Below, in pieces: positions 15,908 through 23,599 of a DNA stretch of 64,000 bases. Positions within the stretch are counted from its first letter, which is position 1; every line of letters begins with the position of its first letter. The DNA lies in assembly GCF_002920615.1 (NCBI RefSeq), contig NZ_PQSU01000019.1, positions 1 to 64,000 on the forward strand, read 5' to 3'. Made by a program: the position numbers and the translations under genes. Below the pieces are notes generated by a model. It did not search any database. It was given only the letters and a program-made list of their open reading frames with translations, and was not told the DNA's origin. Source of the DNA: Streptomyces sp. Ru62 (GTDB lineage: Bacteria; Actinomycetota; Actinomycetes; Streptomycetales; Streptomycetaceae).

Positions 15908-18033
15908 GCACCACCGCCGAGCTTCTGAAGCAGGCCTCGGACCTGTTCCCCGACGAGGTCGTCACCAGTGCGCACGTACGCCACTTCGACCTCCCCTTCG
16001 GCGCGGGCCGCTTCGCGCTGATCACGCTGGACAACGGCCTGGACCACACCAAGCCGACCACCTTCGGCCCCGCCTCGCTCGCGAACCTCAACACCGCGAT
16101 CGACCAGGTGGAGAAGGAGGCCGCGGACGGCGGCATCGTCGGTGTCGGCATCACCGGCAAGCCGTTCATCTTCGCGGTCGGCGCCGACCTCAAGGGCGTC
16201 GAGCTGCTGAAGGAGCACGAGCACGCGCTCGCCATCGGCAAGGGCGGCCACGAGGTCTTCAAGCGCCTCGCGGGCCTGGCCGTGCCGACCTTCGCCTACT
16301 ACAACGGTGCCGCCATGGGCGGTGGCGTCGAAGTCGGCCTGCACTGCACCTACCGCACCGTCTCCAAGGCGATCCCGGCGTTCTCGCTGCCCGAGGTCTT
16401 CCTCGGCCTGGTGCCCGGCTGGGGCGGCTGCACCCTGCTGCCGAACCTGATCGGCGCCGAGAAGGCCATCTCGGTCGTCATCGAGAACTCGCTCAACCAG
16501 AACAAGCAGCTCAAGGGCCAGCAGGTCTTCGACCTCGGGATCGCGGACGCGATCTTCGAGGGCGCCGACTTCCTGGAGCAGTCGCTGATCTGGACCGCGC
16601 AGGTGCTCAAGGGCGACGTCAAGGTGGAGCGCCCGGTGATCGACCGCGGCGAGGCCTGGGACCAGGCCGTCGCCAAGGGCCGGTTCATCGCGGACTCCAA
16701 GGTGCACGGCGCAGCCCCGGCCGCCTACCGCGCCCTCGACATCATCGCCGCCGCGAAGAACGAGGACCTCCAGCAGGGCTTCGACGCCGAGGACCAGGCC
16801 CTCGCCGACCTGATCATGGGCGGTGAACTGCGCGCCGGCATCTACGCGTTCAACCTGGTGCAGAAGCGCGGCAAGCGTCCCGCCGGCGCCCCGGACAAGA
16901 ACCTGGCGCGCCCGGTCACCAAGGTGGGCGTGGTCGGCGCGGGCCTCATGGCCTCGCAGCTGGCGCTCCTGTTCCTGCGCCGCCTTGAGGTGCCGGTCGT
17001 GCTGACCGACATCGACCAGGAGCGGGTCGACAAGGGCGTGGGCTACGTCCACGCCGAGATCGACAAGCTGCTCGGCAAGGGCCGGATCAACCAGGACAAG
17101 GCCAACCGCCTCAAGGCGCTGGTGACCGGTGTCCTGGACAAGGCCGAGGGCTTCTCCGACGCGGACTTCGTCATCGAGGCCGTGTTCGAGGAGATCGGTG
17201 TCAAGCAGCAGGTGTTCGCGGAGGTCGAGGCGGTCGCCCCGGCGCACGCGATCCTCGCCACCAACACCTCGTCCCTGTCGGTGACGGAGATGGCGTCGAA
17301 GCTCAAGCACCCCGAGCGGGTCGTGGGCTTCCACTTCTTCAACCCGGTGGCCGTCCTGCCGCTGCTGGAGATCGTCCGCGGCGAGAAGACCGACGACGCG
17401 TCCCTCGCGACCGCGTTCGCCGTCGCCAAGAAGCTGAAGAAGACCGCGGTGCTGGTCAAGGACGCCCCGGCGTTCGTCGTGAACCGCATCCTGACCCGCT
17501 TCATGGGCGAGATCCAGAACGTCATCGACGAGGGCACCCCGGTCGAGGTCGCCGAGAAGGCCGTCGAGCCGCTCGGTCTGCCGATGTCCCCGCTGGTGCT
17601 GCTGGAACTGGTCGGCCCCGCCATCGGTCTGCACGTCTCCGAGACGCTGCACGGCGCGTTCCCGGACCGCTTCACCGTCTCCCCGAACCTCAAGGCGGTC
17701 GTGGAGGCGGGCAAGCGCGGCTTCTACGTCTACGACAGCGGCAAGCCGGAGCTGGACCCGGAGGTCGCCGCGCTGCTGAAGCAGGGCGATGTCGTGCTGA
17801 CCGAGGAGCAGGTGCGGGCGCGGGTGCTGGACGCGGTGGCGCAGGAGATCGGGCTCATGCTCGACGAGGGCGTCGTCGCGGAGGCCCAGGACATCGACCT
17901 GTGCCTGATCACGGGCGCCGGCTGGCCCTTCCACCTGGGCGGCATCACGCCGTACCTGGACCGTGAGGGTGTCAGCGAGCGCGTCAACGGCAAGCGGTTC
18001 CTGGCTCCGGGCGTGGCGAGCGTCCCGGCGTGA
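15904..18033 (+). CDS. fadB: Fatty acid oxidation multifunctional protein
   Basis: 709 residues. Two-part enzyme: an N-terminal enoyl-CoA hydratase (crotonase) half (about 1-300; 'FAVGADLKGVELL' and 'YNGAAMGGGVEVGLHC' supply the oxyanion hole) and a C-terminal L-3-hydroxyacyl-CoA dehydrogenase half. The NAD site is 'KVGVVGAGLMASQLALLFL' at about 340 and the dehydrogenase signature 'VGFHFFNPVAVLPLLEIV' at about 475. It performs the hydration and oxidation steps before the thiolase. The GTG start at 15904 overlaps the fadA stop by 4 bp. A strong terminator follows 14 bp after the stop codon. Confidence 0.93.
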   Translation: MSTTAELLKQASDLFPDEVVTSAHVRHFDLPFGAGRFALITLDNGLDHTKPTTFGPASLANLNTAIDQVEKEAADGGIVGVGITGKPFIFAVGADLKGVELLKEHEHALAIGKGGHEVFKRLAGLAVPTFAYYNGAAMGGGVEVGLHCTYRTVSKAIPAFSLPEVFLGLVPGWGGCTLLPNLIGAEKAISVVIENSLNQNKQLKGQQVFDLGIADAIFEGADFLEQSLIWTAQVLKGDVKVERPVIDRGEAWDQAVAKGRFIADSKVHGAAPAAYRALDIIAAAKNEDLQQGFDAEDQALADLIMGGELRAGIYAFNLVQKRGKRPAGAPDKNLARPVTKVGVVGAGLMASQLALLFLRRLEVPVVLTDIDQERVDKGVGYVHAEIDKLLGKGRINQDKANRLKALVTGVLDKAEGFSDADFVIEAVFEEIGVKQQVFAEVEAVAPAHAILATNTSSLSVTEMASKLKHPERVVGFHFFNPVAVLPLLEIVRGEKTDDASLATAFAVAKKLKKTAVLVKDAPAFVVNRILTRFMGEIQNVIDEGTPVEVAEKAVEPLGLPMSPLVLLELVGPAIGLHVSETLHGAFPDRFTVSPNLKAVVEAGKRGFYVYDSGKPELDPEVAALLKQGDVVLTEEQVRARVLDAVAQEIGLMLDEGVVAEAQDIDLCLITGAGWPFHLGGITPYLDREGVSERVNGKRFLAPGVASVPA

Positions 18034-18046
18034 CGCCCCACCGGTG

Positions 18047-18092
18047 AACGCCGGGTGCCCGCACTCCTGCCGGGGTGCGGGCACCCGGCGTT
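18047..18092 (+). terminator. Terminator of fadA-fadB
   Basis: Perfect 18-bp stem (18047-18064 with 18075-18092) and a 10-base loop, followed by TTTCC. Located 14 bp after the fadB stop codon. Confidence 0.88.
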
Positions 18093-18113
18093 TCCGGGGG
18101 CCGTCCGGGCTAG

Positions 18114-18286
18114 GTCCTGTCGTCAAACTCCCGTCGTCCGCCCGGAGGGCGGGCCGTGCGGCGTCAGGTGCGTGCTCTCGCCGTGCCGGCCACAGGCCCT
18201 CGTACTGGGCGTACTCGGGTCTGGGGCCGGTGCGGCGAGAGTGCGTGCATGGCGTCGCGCGGCAGACGGGAGTTTGACGACAGGGC
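18114..18286. mobile_element. MITE-like element with CTAG target duplication
   Basis: About 173 bp bounded by 22-bp terminal inverted repeats with one mismatch: the left end starts GTCCTGTCGTCAAACTCCCG and the right end is its reverse complement with GCCCTGT. The element is flanked by CTAG on both sides (18110-18113 and 18287-18290), consistent with a 4-bp target-site duplication. It is too short to encode a transposase. The ends resemble those I associate with Streptomyces IS5-type elements, from memory. The right-hand CTAG supplies the TAG stop codon of the next gene. Confidence 0.8.
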
Positions 18287-18682
18287 CTAGGCCCCGGCGG
18301 GGCGGCCGTCCTCGACGTGGACGACGTGGAGGTCCCTGCCGTCCCGGTCGCGGCGGGAGCGCCCGAGCATGCCCACGGCCAGGTGCGAGGGGTCCTCGGA
18401 GTCCTCCAGGGCGACGAAGGTGACGACGTCCGGATGGTGGCCCGTCACCAGCCAGCCCTCGCCGTTCTTCAGTTCGAGCACCCGGAAGTCGCCCGCCGGA
18501 CCGCCCACGCTCACGGGGCCGTACGCGCGCAGGATCTCGGTGGCCCGGTCGGCGAGCCCTCCCCCGGGCTCCTCCAGCACCACGCACGTGCCGTGCTCGA
18601 ACAGCACCCACGGCTTTCCGGATCCGGCGAGGAGACGCCGCCAGGCGTCGATGAGTGTCTCGGTGTCCACGACGGCCATCAT
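18287..18682 (-). CDS. Hypothetical protein, stop codon at a MITE junction
   Basis: 131 residues. The protein begins MMAVVDTETLIDAWRRLLAG; its middle contains 'PWVLFEHGTCVVLEEPGG' and 'EGWLVTGHHPDVVTFVALED'. No known domain is recognised; it looks like a small soluble alpha/beta protein. GGAGGT about 12 bases upstream favours the first of two adjacent ATG codons. The TAG stop lies inside the CTAG duplicated by the adjacent MITE, so the insertion appears to have kept the reading frame intact. It lies 7 bp downstream of the beta-propeller-like gene and is probably co-transcribed with it. Confidence 0.7.
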   Translation of the reverse strand: MMAVVDTETLIDAWRRLLAGSGKPWVLFEHGTCVVLEEPGGGLADRATEILRAYGPVSVGGPAGDFRVLELKNGEGWLVTGHHPDVVTFVALEDSEDPSHLAVGMLGRSRRDRDGRDLHVVHVEDGRPAGA

Positions 18683-18689
18683 GGCGCAC

Positions 18690-19706
18690 TCAGACCTCCC
18701 GCCACGCCTCCAGGGCCAGTCCCGGCTCGTCCTTGCGCCGGGTCAGCAGGAGCCGTCCGGTCGACGGGGACAACGTTGCCGCCACCACCCGGCCCTCCTC
18801 GTCCGCCGCCAGGGACACCAGCGCGTCCAGCGGGAGTTCGGGGCCCGACTCGGTCCACCAGGCGCCCGCCGACTCCAGCTCGGTCGGATACGCGGCGAAG
18901 GCGACACGGCGGCTCTCGGTCCGCTGGACCAGCAGGGTGCAGTCATGGCCGTCCAGGTCGCAGCGGACCGCAGAGACCGGGCCGGGGCCGGCCGCGGGCA
19001 GCACGGCGACCGGCTCGTCGCCCGGACGCCAGGCGCACAGGTCGCCGGAGGTGCCGGTGTAGAAGACGGTCGTACGCTCCGGAGAGGTGGCCAGGGCGCG
19101 CAGGGTGCCCGGCCGGACCGGTGCCTGCAGCGCCTCCTGGAGCACGGGCTGGGCGCCCGGCTCCTCCTGACGCCAGTACAGCAGGCCCTGCGGGACCGCC
19201 GCGTACAGCTCGACCCGGCCGGACTCCCCCGTGACCGCCGCGAGTCCGTCCTGGACCTCCTTGCCCTTCAGGTCCCGCCAGGGGTCCCAGCCGCCCTTCT
19301 CCTTCTGGGCGAGCATGCTGACCCCGCCGCCCCTGTTGCGGACGAAGACGTGGGCGCGGCCCTGGGCGTCCACCGCGACGGCGGGCGTGCCGGTGCGGTC
19401 GCCCTTCTTGTCCGGGTGACCGACCGGGTGCCAGTCCAGGGCCGCCAGGTGCGGGCGGAAGTGCGTGGAGTGCACCAGCCCGGACTCGCCCTTCACGGTG
19501 GGCCGCCAGGAGACCAGGTGGGCGTAGCCGTCGGCGCCCTGGCCGACGGCCAGGACGGTGTGCAGTTTCTGTTCGCCGCCCACCTTGCGCGGGGCGGACC
19601 AGGGGCCGCGGGTGCCGCGCTCCGCCCGGCACAGGACGGCGTCGCCCGACAGCTGGTAGACACTGAGGCGGCCGTCTCGGCCGCGGAGGAGCCAGTCGCC
19701 GTTCAC
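18690..19706 (-). CDS. Beta-propeller-like hypothetical protein
   Basis: 338 residues from the GTG at 19706. Repeated blades of about 45-50 residues can be seen, with patterns such as 'GRAHVFVRNRGGGVSMLAQK', 'GWDPWRDLKG', 'RVELYAAVPQGLLYWRQEE' and 'TTVFYTGTSGDLCAWRPGD'. This resembles the tachylectin/PLL-type lectin propellers, in which each blade ends with a W-x-x-W or G-x-L element. There is no signal peptide, so it would be cytoplasmic unless exported otherwise. Function unknown; sugar or protein binding is a guess from the fold. Leaderless promoter just upstream. Confidence 0.7.
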   Translation of the reverse strand: MNGDWLLRGRDGRLSVYQLSGDAVLCRAERGTRGPWSAPRKVGGEQKLHTVLAVGQGADGYAHLVSWRPTVKGESGLVHSTHFRPHLAALDWHPVGHPDKKGDRTGTPAVAVDAQGRAHVFVRNRGGGVSMLAQKEKGGWDPWRDLKGKEVQDGLAAVTGESGRVELYAAVPQGLLYWRQEEPGAQPVLQEALQAPVRPGTLRALATSPERTTVFYTGTSGDLCAWRPGDEPVAVLPAAGPGPVSAVRCDLDGHDCTLLVQRTESRRVAFAAYPTELESAGAWWTESGPELPLDALVSLAADEEGRVVAATLSPSTGRLLLTRRKDEPGLALEAWREV

Positions 19707-19712
19707 CGGTTC

Positions 19713-19718
19713 ACTTTA
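19713..19718 (-). promoter_or_regulatory. Leaderless-type -10 for the propeller gene
   Basis: Minus-strand TAAAGT followed by six bases and the GTG at 19706. Confidence 0.55.
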
Positions 19719-19766
19719 AGCCGCTCGGTACCGGCCCCGGGGCCCGGCCCCCGGCCACGGTCATGG

Positions 19767-19772
19767 GACCCT
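19767..19772 (+). promoter_or_regulatory. Possible leaderless -10 element
   Basis: GACCCT followed by seven bases and the ATG at 19780. It is weak alone but consistent in spacing with its neighbours; the 73-bp divergent gap would hold both promoters. Confidence 0.3.
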
Positions 19773-19779
19773 GGGCTCC

Positions 19780-20175
19780 ATGACCGACCCCCGCGACCCC
19801 GTTTCCCCCGCCCCCTCCCCCCTGCTCGTCGTGGTGGACGGCGCGAACGTCGTCGGGTCGCGGCCCGACGGCTGGTGGCGGGACCGCAAGGGGGCGGCCG
19901 AGCGGCTGCGGGACCGGCTGGCGGGTGAGGGCCTGCCCGGGCAACCGGGGCCCGTGGAGATCGTGCTCGTGGTCGAGGGCGCGGCCCGGGGCGTGGCATC
20001 CGTACCGGGTGTGCGGGTGGAGTCGGCGCCGGGCAGCGGGGACGACCTGATCGTGGAGCTGACCGCGGGGCACGCCGGCCGGCCCCGCCTGGTGGTGACC
20101 GCCGACCGCGAACTGCGCCGCCGCGTGACGGCCCTGGGCGCGGAGGTGGCGGGTCCCCGTACGATCCTCGGCTGA
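19780..20175 (+). CDS. NYN/PIN-like domain protein
   Basis: 131 residues. The N-terminal half has 'LLVVVDGANVVGSRPDGWW', the first acidic motif of NYN (PIN-like ribonuclease) domains. The next strand carries 'EIVLVVEGAARG', and 'GDDLIVELTAGHAGRPRLVV' with 'TADRELRRRV' provides the later acidic motifs, as in YacP-like proteins. Asp residues at these three positions would bind the metal ion. A small RNA-processing nuclease is the likeliest role; homologues are sometimes annotated as NTP pyrophosphohydrolase without clear support. Short, no partner gene evident. Confidence 0.65.
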   Translation: MTDPRDPVSPAPSPLLVVVDGANVVGSRPDGWWRDRKGAAERLRDRLAGEGLPGQPGPVEIVLVVEGAARGVASVPGVRVESAPGSGDDLIVELTAGHAGRPRLVVTADRELRRRVTALGAEVAGPRTILG

Positions 20176-20414
20176 GCGGCGCCCTCCGTTCATGGGGCCA
20201 GGGAGGTCCCCCGCCGGCACCTGGCCACCGCCGTCCGACGGCACCGGGCCCGGAGCCGGGAGGGCCCGTCGCGGTCCGCGGGCAGCCCACGGCGCTCGGG
20301 AGGCCACCACCGACCCGCCCGCCGCGGCCGACGCACCTCCGCCCAGCCGCGCCCCGCTGTCCCGGGCCCAGCACACGGTACGACTCCGGAGTACGCCCGC
20401 CGACGCCCCCGCCG
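20176..20414. other. Intergenic region, nothing recognised
   Basis: The 239-bp gap between convergent genes is very GC-rich with Pro/Ala/Arg-type shadow frames only. No clear hairpin terminator or small gene was found. Confidence 0.4.
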
Positions 20415-21869
20415 TCAACCTTCCGGGACCCGGGCGTACAGGACCGCGCCGTCCACCCTGGCCACCTCCGTGTAACGCGCCGTCAGCAGGCGGTGGAGGG
20501 TGGGGAGGCGGGCGGGGGCGTACGGCTTGCCGCGGGAGTCGTCGACGACCAGGGCGGGGGCGTGCGCGGTCATCTCGCGCCGGAAGACCGGCCAGGCACC
20601 GGCGACGGCGTACTTCTCGCCGACCTGGGGGCCGTCCCGGCCGCCGCTGTAGTTGGTGAGCAGACCCGCGGTGAGGTACCGGGTGGCGGGGGTGCGGCCG
20701 GCCAGCCAGTACGCCTCCGGGTGTATCCCCCAGACGAGGACCCGGTCGGCGGGTGCCGTGCGGTGCGTGAGGGCCGCCGCCAGCCGTTCGGCGTGCGCGA
20801 GTTCGGGGCGCGGGGCGAACAGGCCCCAGCCGACGAAGAGGGCGCAGCAGCAGGCCGAGGTGAGCACGGCGGCCGGGTGCCCGTCCCGGGGCAGGACGTG
20901 CAGCGCGGCGGTGGCCAGCAGGGCGAGCGGCGGGATGAGTTGCAGGTAGTAGTGGCCGAAGAAGTGGCAGCCGAGGGCCACCGCGACCGCCGAGGAGGCC
21001 AGCCACAGCCACAGCCACACCTCGGCCGCTCCGGCGCGGGCGCCCCGCAGCGCCCGTACGACCGGCGGGAGCAGCCCCGCCGACGCCACCGCCAGGATCG
21101 CGGTGTTGGTCAGCGCGCGGGCCAGGACGTGGAGTTCGGAGCCGGTGACGGAGGCGTAGGCGGCGGAGCCGGTCACCGTCCAGAACAGGAAGCCGGCCGG
21201 GTCGGTCGCCAGGGCCGCGCCGAGCACGGGCGCGGCGCAGCCGGCCGCGAGCCGTGGCAGGCCCGCGCGGCTGCCGCCCCGCTGGTGCAGCAGCCAGGCC
21301 ACCGGCAGCAGCACCGCGCCGCCGGTCTGCTTGGTGAGGAACGCGGCGGCGACGGCGACCCCGGCGGCGCCCCAGCGCCCCCGGTCGGCGCACCACAGGG
21401 CGGCGACCGTCCAGGGCAGTATGAACACCTCGAAGGTGGCGGCCTGCGCGTCCTCGGGATTGAGCCCGACGGAGACCAGCAGGTACAGCACCCCTGCGGT
21501 GCGCCCGGCGCGCTCGCCCCAGCGGCGGCGGGCCAGGGAGGCCAGCAGCACGGCGGTGAGCAGCTGGGCGAGGACGGCGAGCACCCGCAGCGGGGTCAGG
21601 GAGCCGGAGCCGCAGAGCGCGAACGCGGCCTGGTAGAGCCAGGGCAGCAGCGGCGGCTTGCGGTCCACGACGGTGTCGTACAGCTCCCCGCCCTGGGCGA
21701 GCAGCCTCGCCTGTACGGCGAGGAAGCCCTCGTCCGGGTTCCACAGCGGCCGGCGGAAGGACGGGATCCGGGTGACGCAGGCCAGGGTCGCCAGGAGGGG
21801 CAGCAGCCGCGCCCAGTACGCCGTCCGGGTGACCGTGGTCCGTGCGGGGGCGAGCGGGGCGGCGAGCAT
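20415..21869 (-). CDS. GT39/ArnT-like membrane glycosyltransferase
   Basis: 484 residues from the ATG at 21869, chosen because TAGCGT lies seven bases upstream as in other leaderless genes; the longer frame to 22148 overlaps the permease. About nine to eleven transmembrane helices. The first extracytoplasmic loop contains 'LWNPDEGFLAVQARLL' with the Asp-Glu pair expected of polyprenyl-phosphate-dependent GT-C enzymes, and 'VVDRKPPLLPWLYQ' matches the ArnT/PMT family (GT39/GT83). It would transfer a sugar from a lipid-phosphate donor on the outer face of the membrane. Acceptor unknown. Confidence 0.78.
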   Translation of the reverse strand: MLAAPLAPARTTVTRTAYWARLLPLLATLACVTRIPSFRRPLWNPDEGFLAVQARLLAQGGELYDTVVDRKPPLLPWLYQAAFALCGSGSLTPLRVLAVLAQLLTAVLLASLARRRWGERAGRTAGVLYLLVSVGLNPEDAQAATFEVFILPWTVAALWCADRGRWGAAGVAVAAAFLTKQTGGAVLLPVAWLLHQRGGSRAGLPRLAAGCAAPVLGAALATDPAGFLFWTVTGSAAYASVTGSELHVLARALTNTAILAVASAGLLPPVVRALRGARAGAAEVWLWLWLASSAVAVALGCHFFGHYYLQLIPPLALLATAALHVLPRDGHPAAVLTSACCCALFVGWGLFAPRPELAHAERLAAALTHRTAPADRVLVWGIHPEAYWLAGRTPATRYLTAGLLTNYSGGRDGPQVGEKYAVAGAWPVFRREMTAHAPALVVDDSRGKPYAPARLPTLHRLLTARYTEVARVDGAVLYARVPEG

Positions 21870-21876
21870 GGTCCGC

Positions 21877-21882
21877 ACGCTA
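21877..21882 (-). promoter_or_regulatory. Leaderless-type -10 for the GT39-like gene
   Basis: Minus-strand TAGCGT followed by seven bases and the ATG at 21869; identical hexamer to that at 7441. Confidence 0.55.
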
Positions 21883-21940
21883 TCCGGCCCCGCCGTCCCA
21901 GCCGAAGCGGGACATACGGGGCCGGGGCGCGAGTGTGCGG

Positions 21941-23461
21941 TTACTCGGTCGCCTTCGGCGGGCGCGCGGCTTCGGCGGCCGCGGTCTCCTCGCGCCGGGC
22001 GAGGCGGCTGTGCGAGCGGCCGTAGAGGAAGTAGACGAAGAAGCCGATGACCATCCAGATGGCGAACCGGATCCAGGTCTCGGCGGGCAGGTTGAGCATC
22101 AGCCACAGCGAGGCGCACACGGAGAGGATCGGGACGACCGGGACCCACGGGGTGCGGAAGGCGCGGTGCAGGTCCGGGCGGGACTTGCGCAGGATGATGA
22201 CGCTGAGGGCGACGACGACGAACGCGAACAGCGTGCCGATGTTCACCAGTTCGGCGAGTTCGCTGAGGCTGGTGAAGCCCGCGACGATCGCGATGACGCC
22301 GCCGAGCAGGATGGTGGACCGGTACGGGGTGCGGAACCGCGGGTGGGTGTGGGAGAAGAAGCGGGGCAGCAGCCCGTCACGGCTCATGGCGAAGAAGACC
22401 CGGGACTGGCCGAGCAGCAGGATCATGCACACCGTGGTCAGGCCGACGGCGGCGCCGAAGCTGATCAGGCCCGCGTACCAGGGATGCCCGGTGGCCTTGA
22501 ACGCGTCGGCGAGGGGCGCCTTGATGGACAGCGCGCTGTACTTCTGCATGCCGGTGACGACGATCGACACGGCGACGTACAGGGCGGTGCAGATGATCAG
22601 GGAGCCGAGGATGCCGCGCGGGACGTCACGCTGCGGGTTGCGGGTCTCCTCGGCGGCGGTGGCGACGACGTCGAAGCCGATGAACGCGAAGAAGACCACG
22701 GAGGCCGCGGTGAAGATGCCCATGACGCCGAAGTCCGAGGGCGCCCAGCCGAACATCAGCTGGATCAGGGGGGCCTTGAGGTTCCCGCCCGCCTCGGCGG
22801 GCTGCGCCTTCGGGATGAAGGGGTCGTAGTTGCCGCTCTTCACGAAGAAGGCACCCGCGATGATCACGACGAGGACGACGGCCACCTTGATCGCGACGAC
22901 CACGGAGGTGACCCGTGCGGACAGCTTCATCCCGATGACGAGGATGGCGGTGAGCACCACGACGAGGGCCGCGGCGAGGATGTCGAAGCCGAAGCCGGTG
23001 GCACCGTCCCGGCCGGAGAGGGCCTGGGGCAGGTGCCAGCCCGCGTTGTCGAGCAGCGAGGCTATGTAGCCGGACCATCCGACCGCGACCACGGCCGTGC
23101 CGAGGGCCAGTTCCAGTACGAGGTCCCAGCCGATGATCCAGGCGGGGAGTTCGCCGAGCGAGGCGTAGGAGAAGGTGTAGGCGGAGCCCGCCACGGGGAC
23201 GGTGGAGGCGAACTCGGCGTAGCAGAGGGCGGCGAGCGCGCAGACGACACCGGCCACGACGAAGGACAGCGACACGGCGGGGCCGGCGGTGTTCTTCGCC
23301 GCCGTGCCGGTGAGGACGAAGATGCCGGTGCCGATGATGACACCGACGCCGAACACGGTCAGGTCAAGGGCGGTCAGCGACTTCTTGAGCGAGTGTTCGG
23401 GTTCCTCGGTGTCCAGGATGGACTGCTCGACGTTCTTCGTCCGGAACAGCGCGTTGCTCAC
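21941..23461 (-). CDS. APC-family amino acid permease
   Basis: 506 residues from the GTG at 23461, preceded by GGGAGG with 8-base spacing; a start at 23494 would put this site inside the gene. Twelve or more transmembrane helices. The first carries 'LTVFGVGVIIGTGIFVLTG', the substrate-binding glycine motif of APC transporters, and 'FFAFIGFDVVATAAEETRNP' marks the cationic amino acid transporter (CAT) branch. It probably imports basic or small neutral amino acids by proton or sodium symport. The C-terminal tail is basic. It follows dxs-side sequence but has its own promoter space. Confidence 0.88.
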   Translation of the reverse strand: MSNALFRTKNVEQSILDTEEPEHSLKKSLTALDLTVFGVGVIIGTGIFVLTGTAAKNTAGPAVSLSFVVAGVVCALAALCYAEFASTVPVAGSAYTFSYASLGELPAWIIGWDLVLELALGTAVVAVGWSGYIASLLDNAGWHLPQALSGRDGATGFGFDILAAALVVVLTAILVIGMKLSARVTSVVVAIKVAVVLVVIIAGAFFVKSGNYDPFIPKAQPAEAGGNLKAPLIQLMFGWAPSDFGVMGIFTAASVVFFAFIGFDVVATAAEETRNPQRDVPRGILGSLIICTALYVAVSIVVTGMQKYSALSIKAPLADAFKATGHPWYAGLISFGAAVGLTTVCMILLLGQSRVFFAMSRDGLLPRFFSHTHPRFRTPYRSTILLGGVIAIVAGFTSLSELAELVNIGTLFAFVVVALSVIILRKSRPDLHRAFRTPWVPVVPILSVCASLWLMLNLPAETWIRFAIWMVIGFFVYFLYGRSHSRLARREETAAAEAARPPKATE

Positions 23462-23544
23462 GTACCTACCTCCCACGCTTGTCGTCCTCGACATGATCGA
23501 GAGGGCCTGGGTCCGTATTCCCCGGCACAGGCAGGTTCACGCAA

Positions 23545-23588
23545 ACGGGCCGGTTCCGCCACCGGGAGAAGCGGCGGAACCGGCCCGT
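23545..23588 (-). terminator. Terminator of dxs
   Basis: Perfect 16-bp stem (23545-23560 with 23573-23588) and a 12-base loop, 12 bp beyond the dxs stop codon on the minus strand. Confidence 0.85.
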
Positions 23589-23599
23589 GGAGGCGTTTT

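Noticed and set aside
18114..18286. Reading the inverted ends as a plain terminator for fadAB
   Set aside because: The arms are about 130 bp apart, a separate strong terminator is already at 18047-18092, and CTAG duplications point to transposition.
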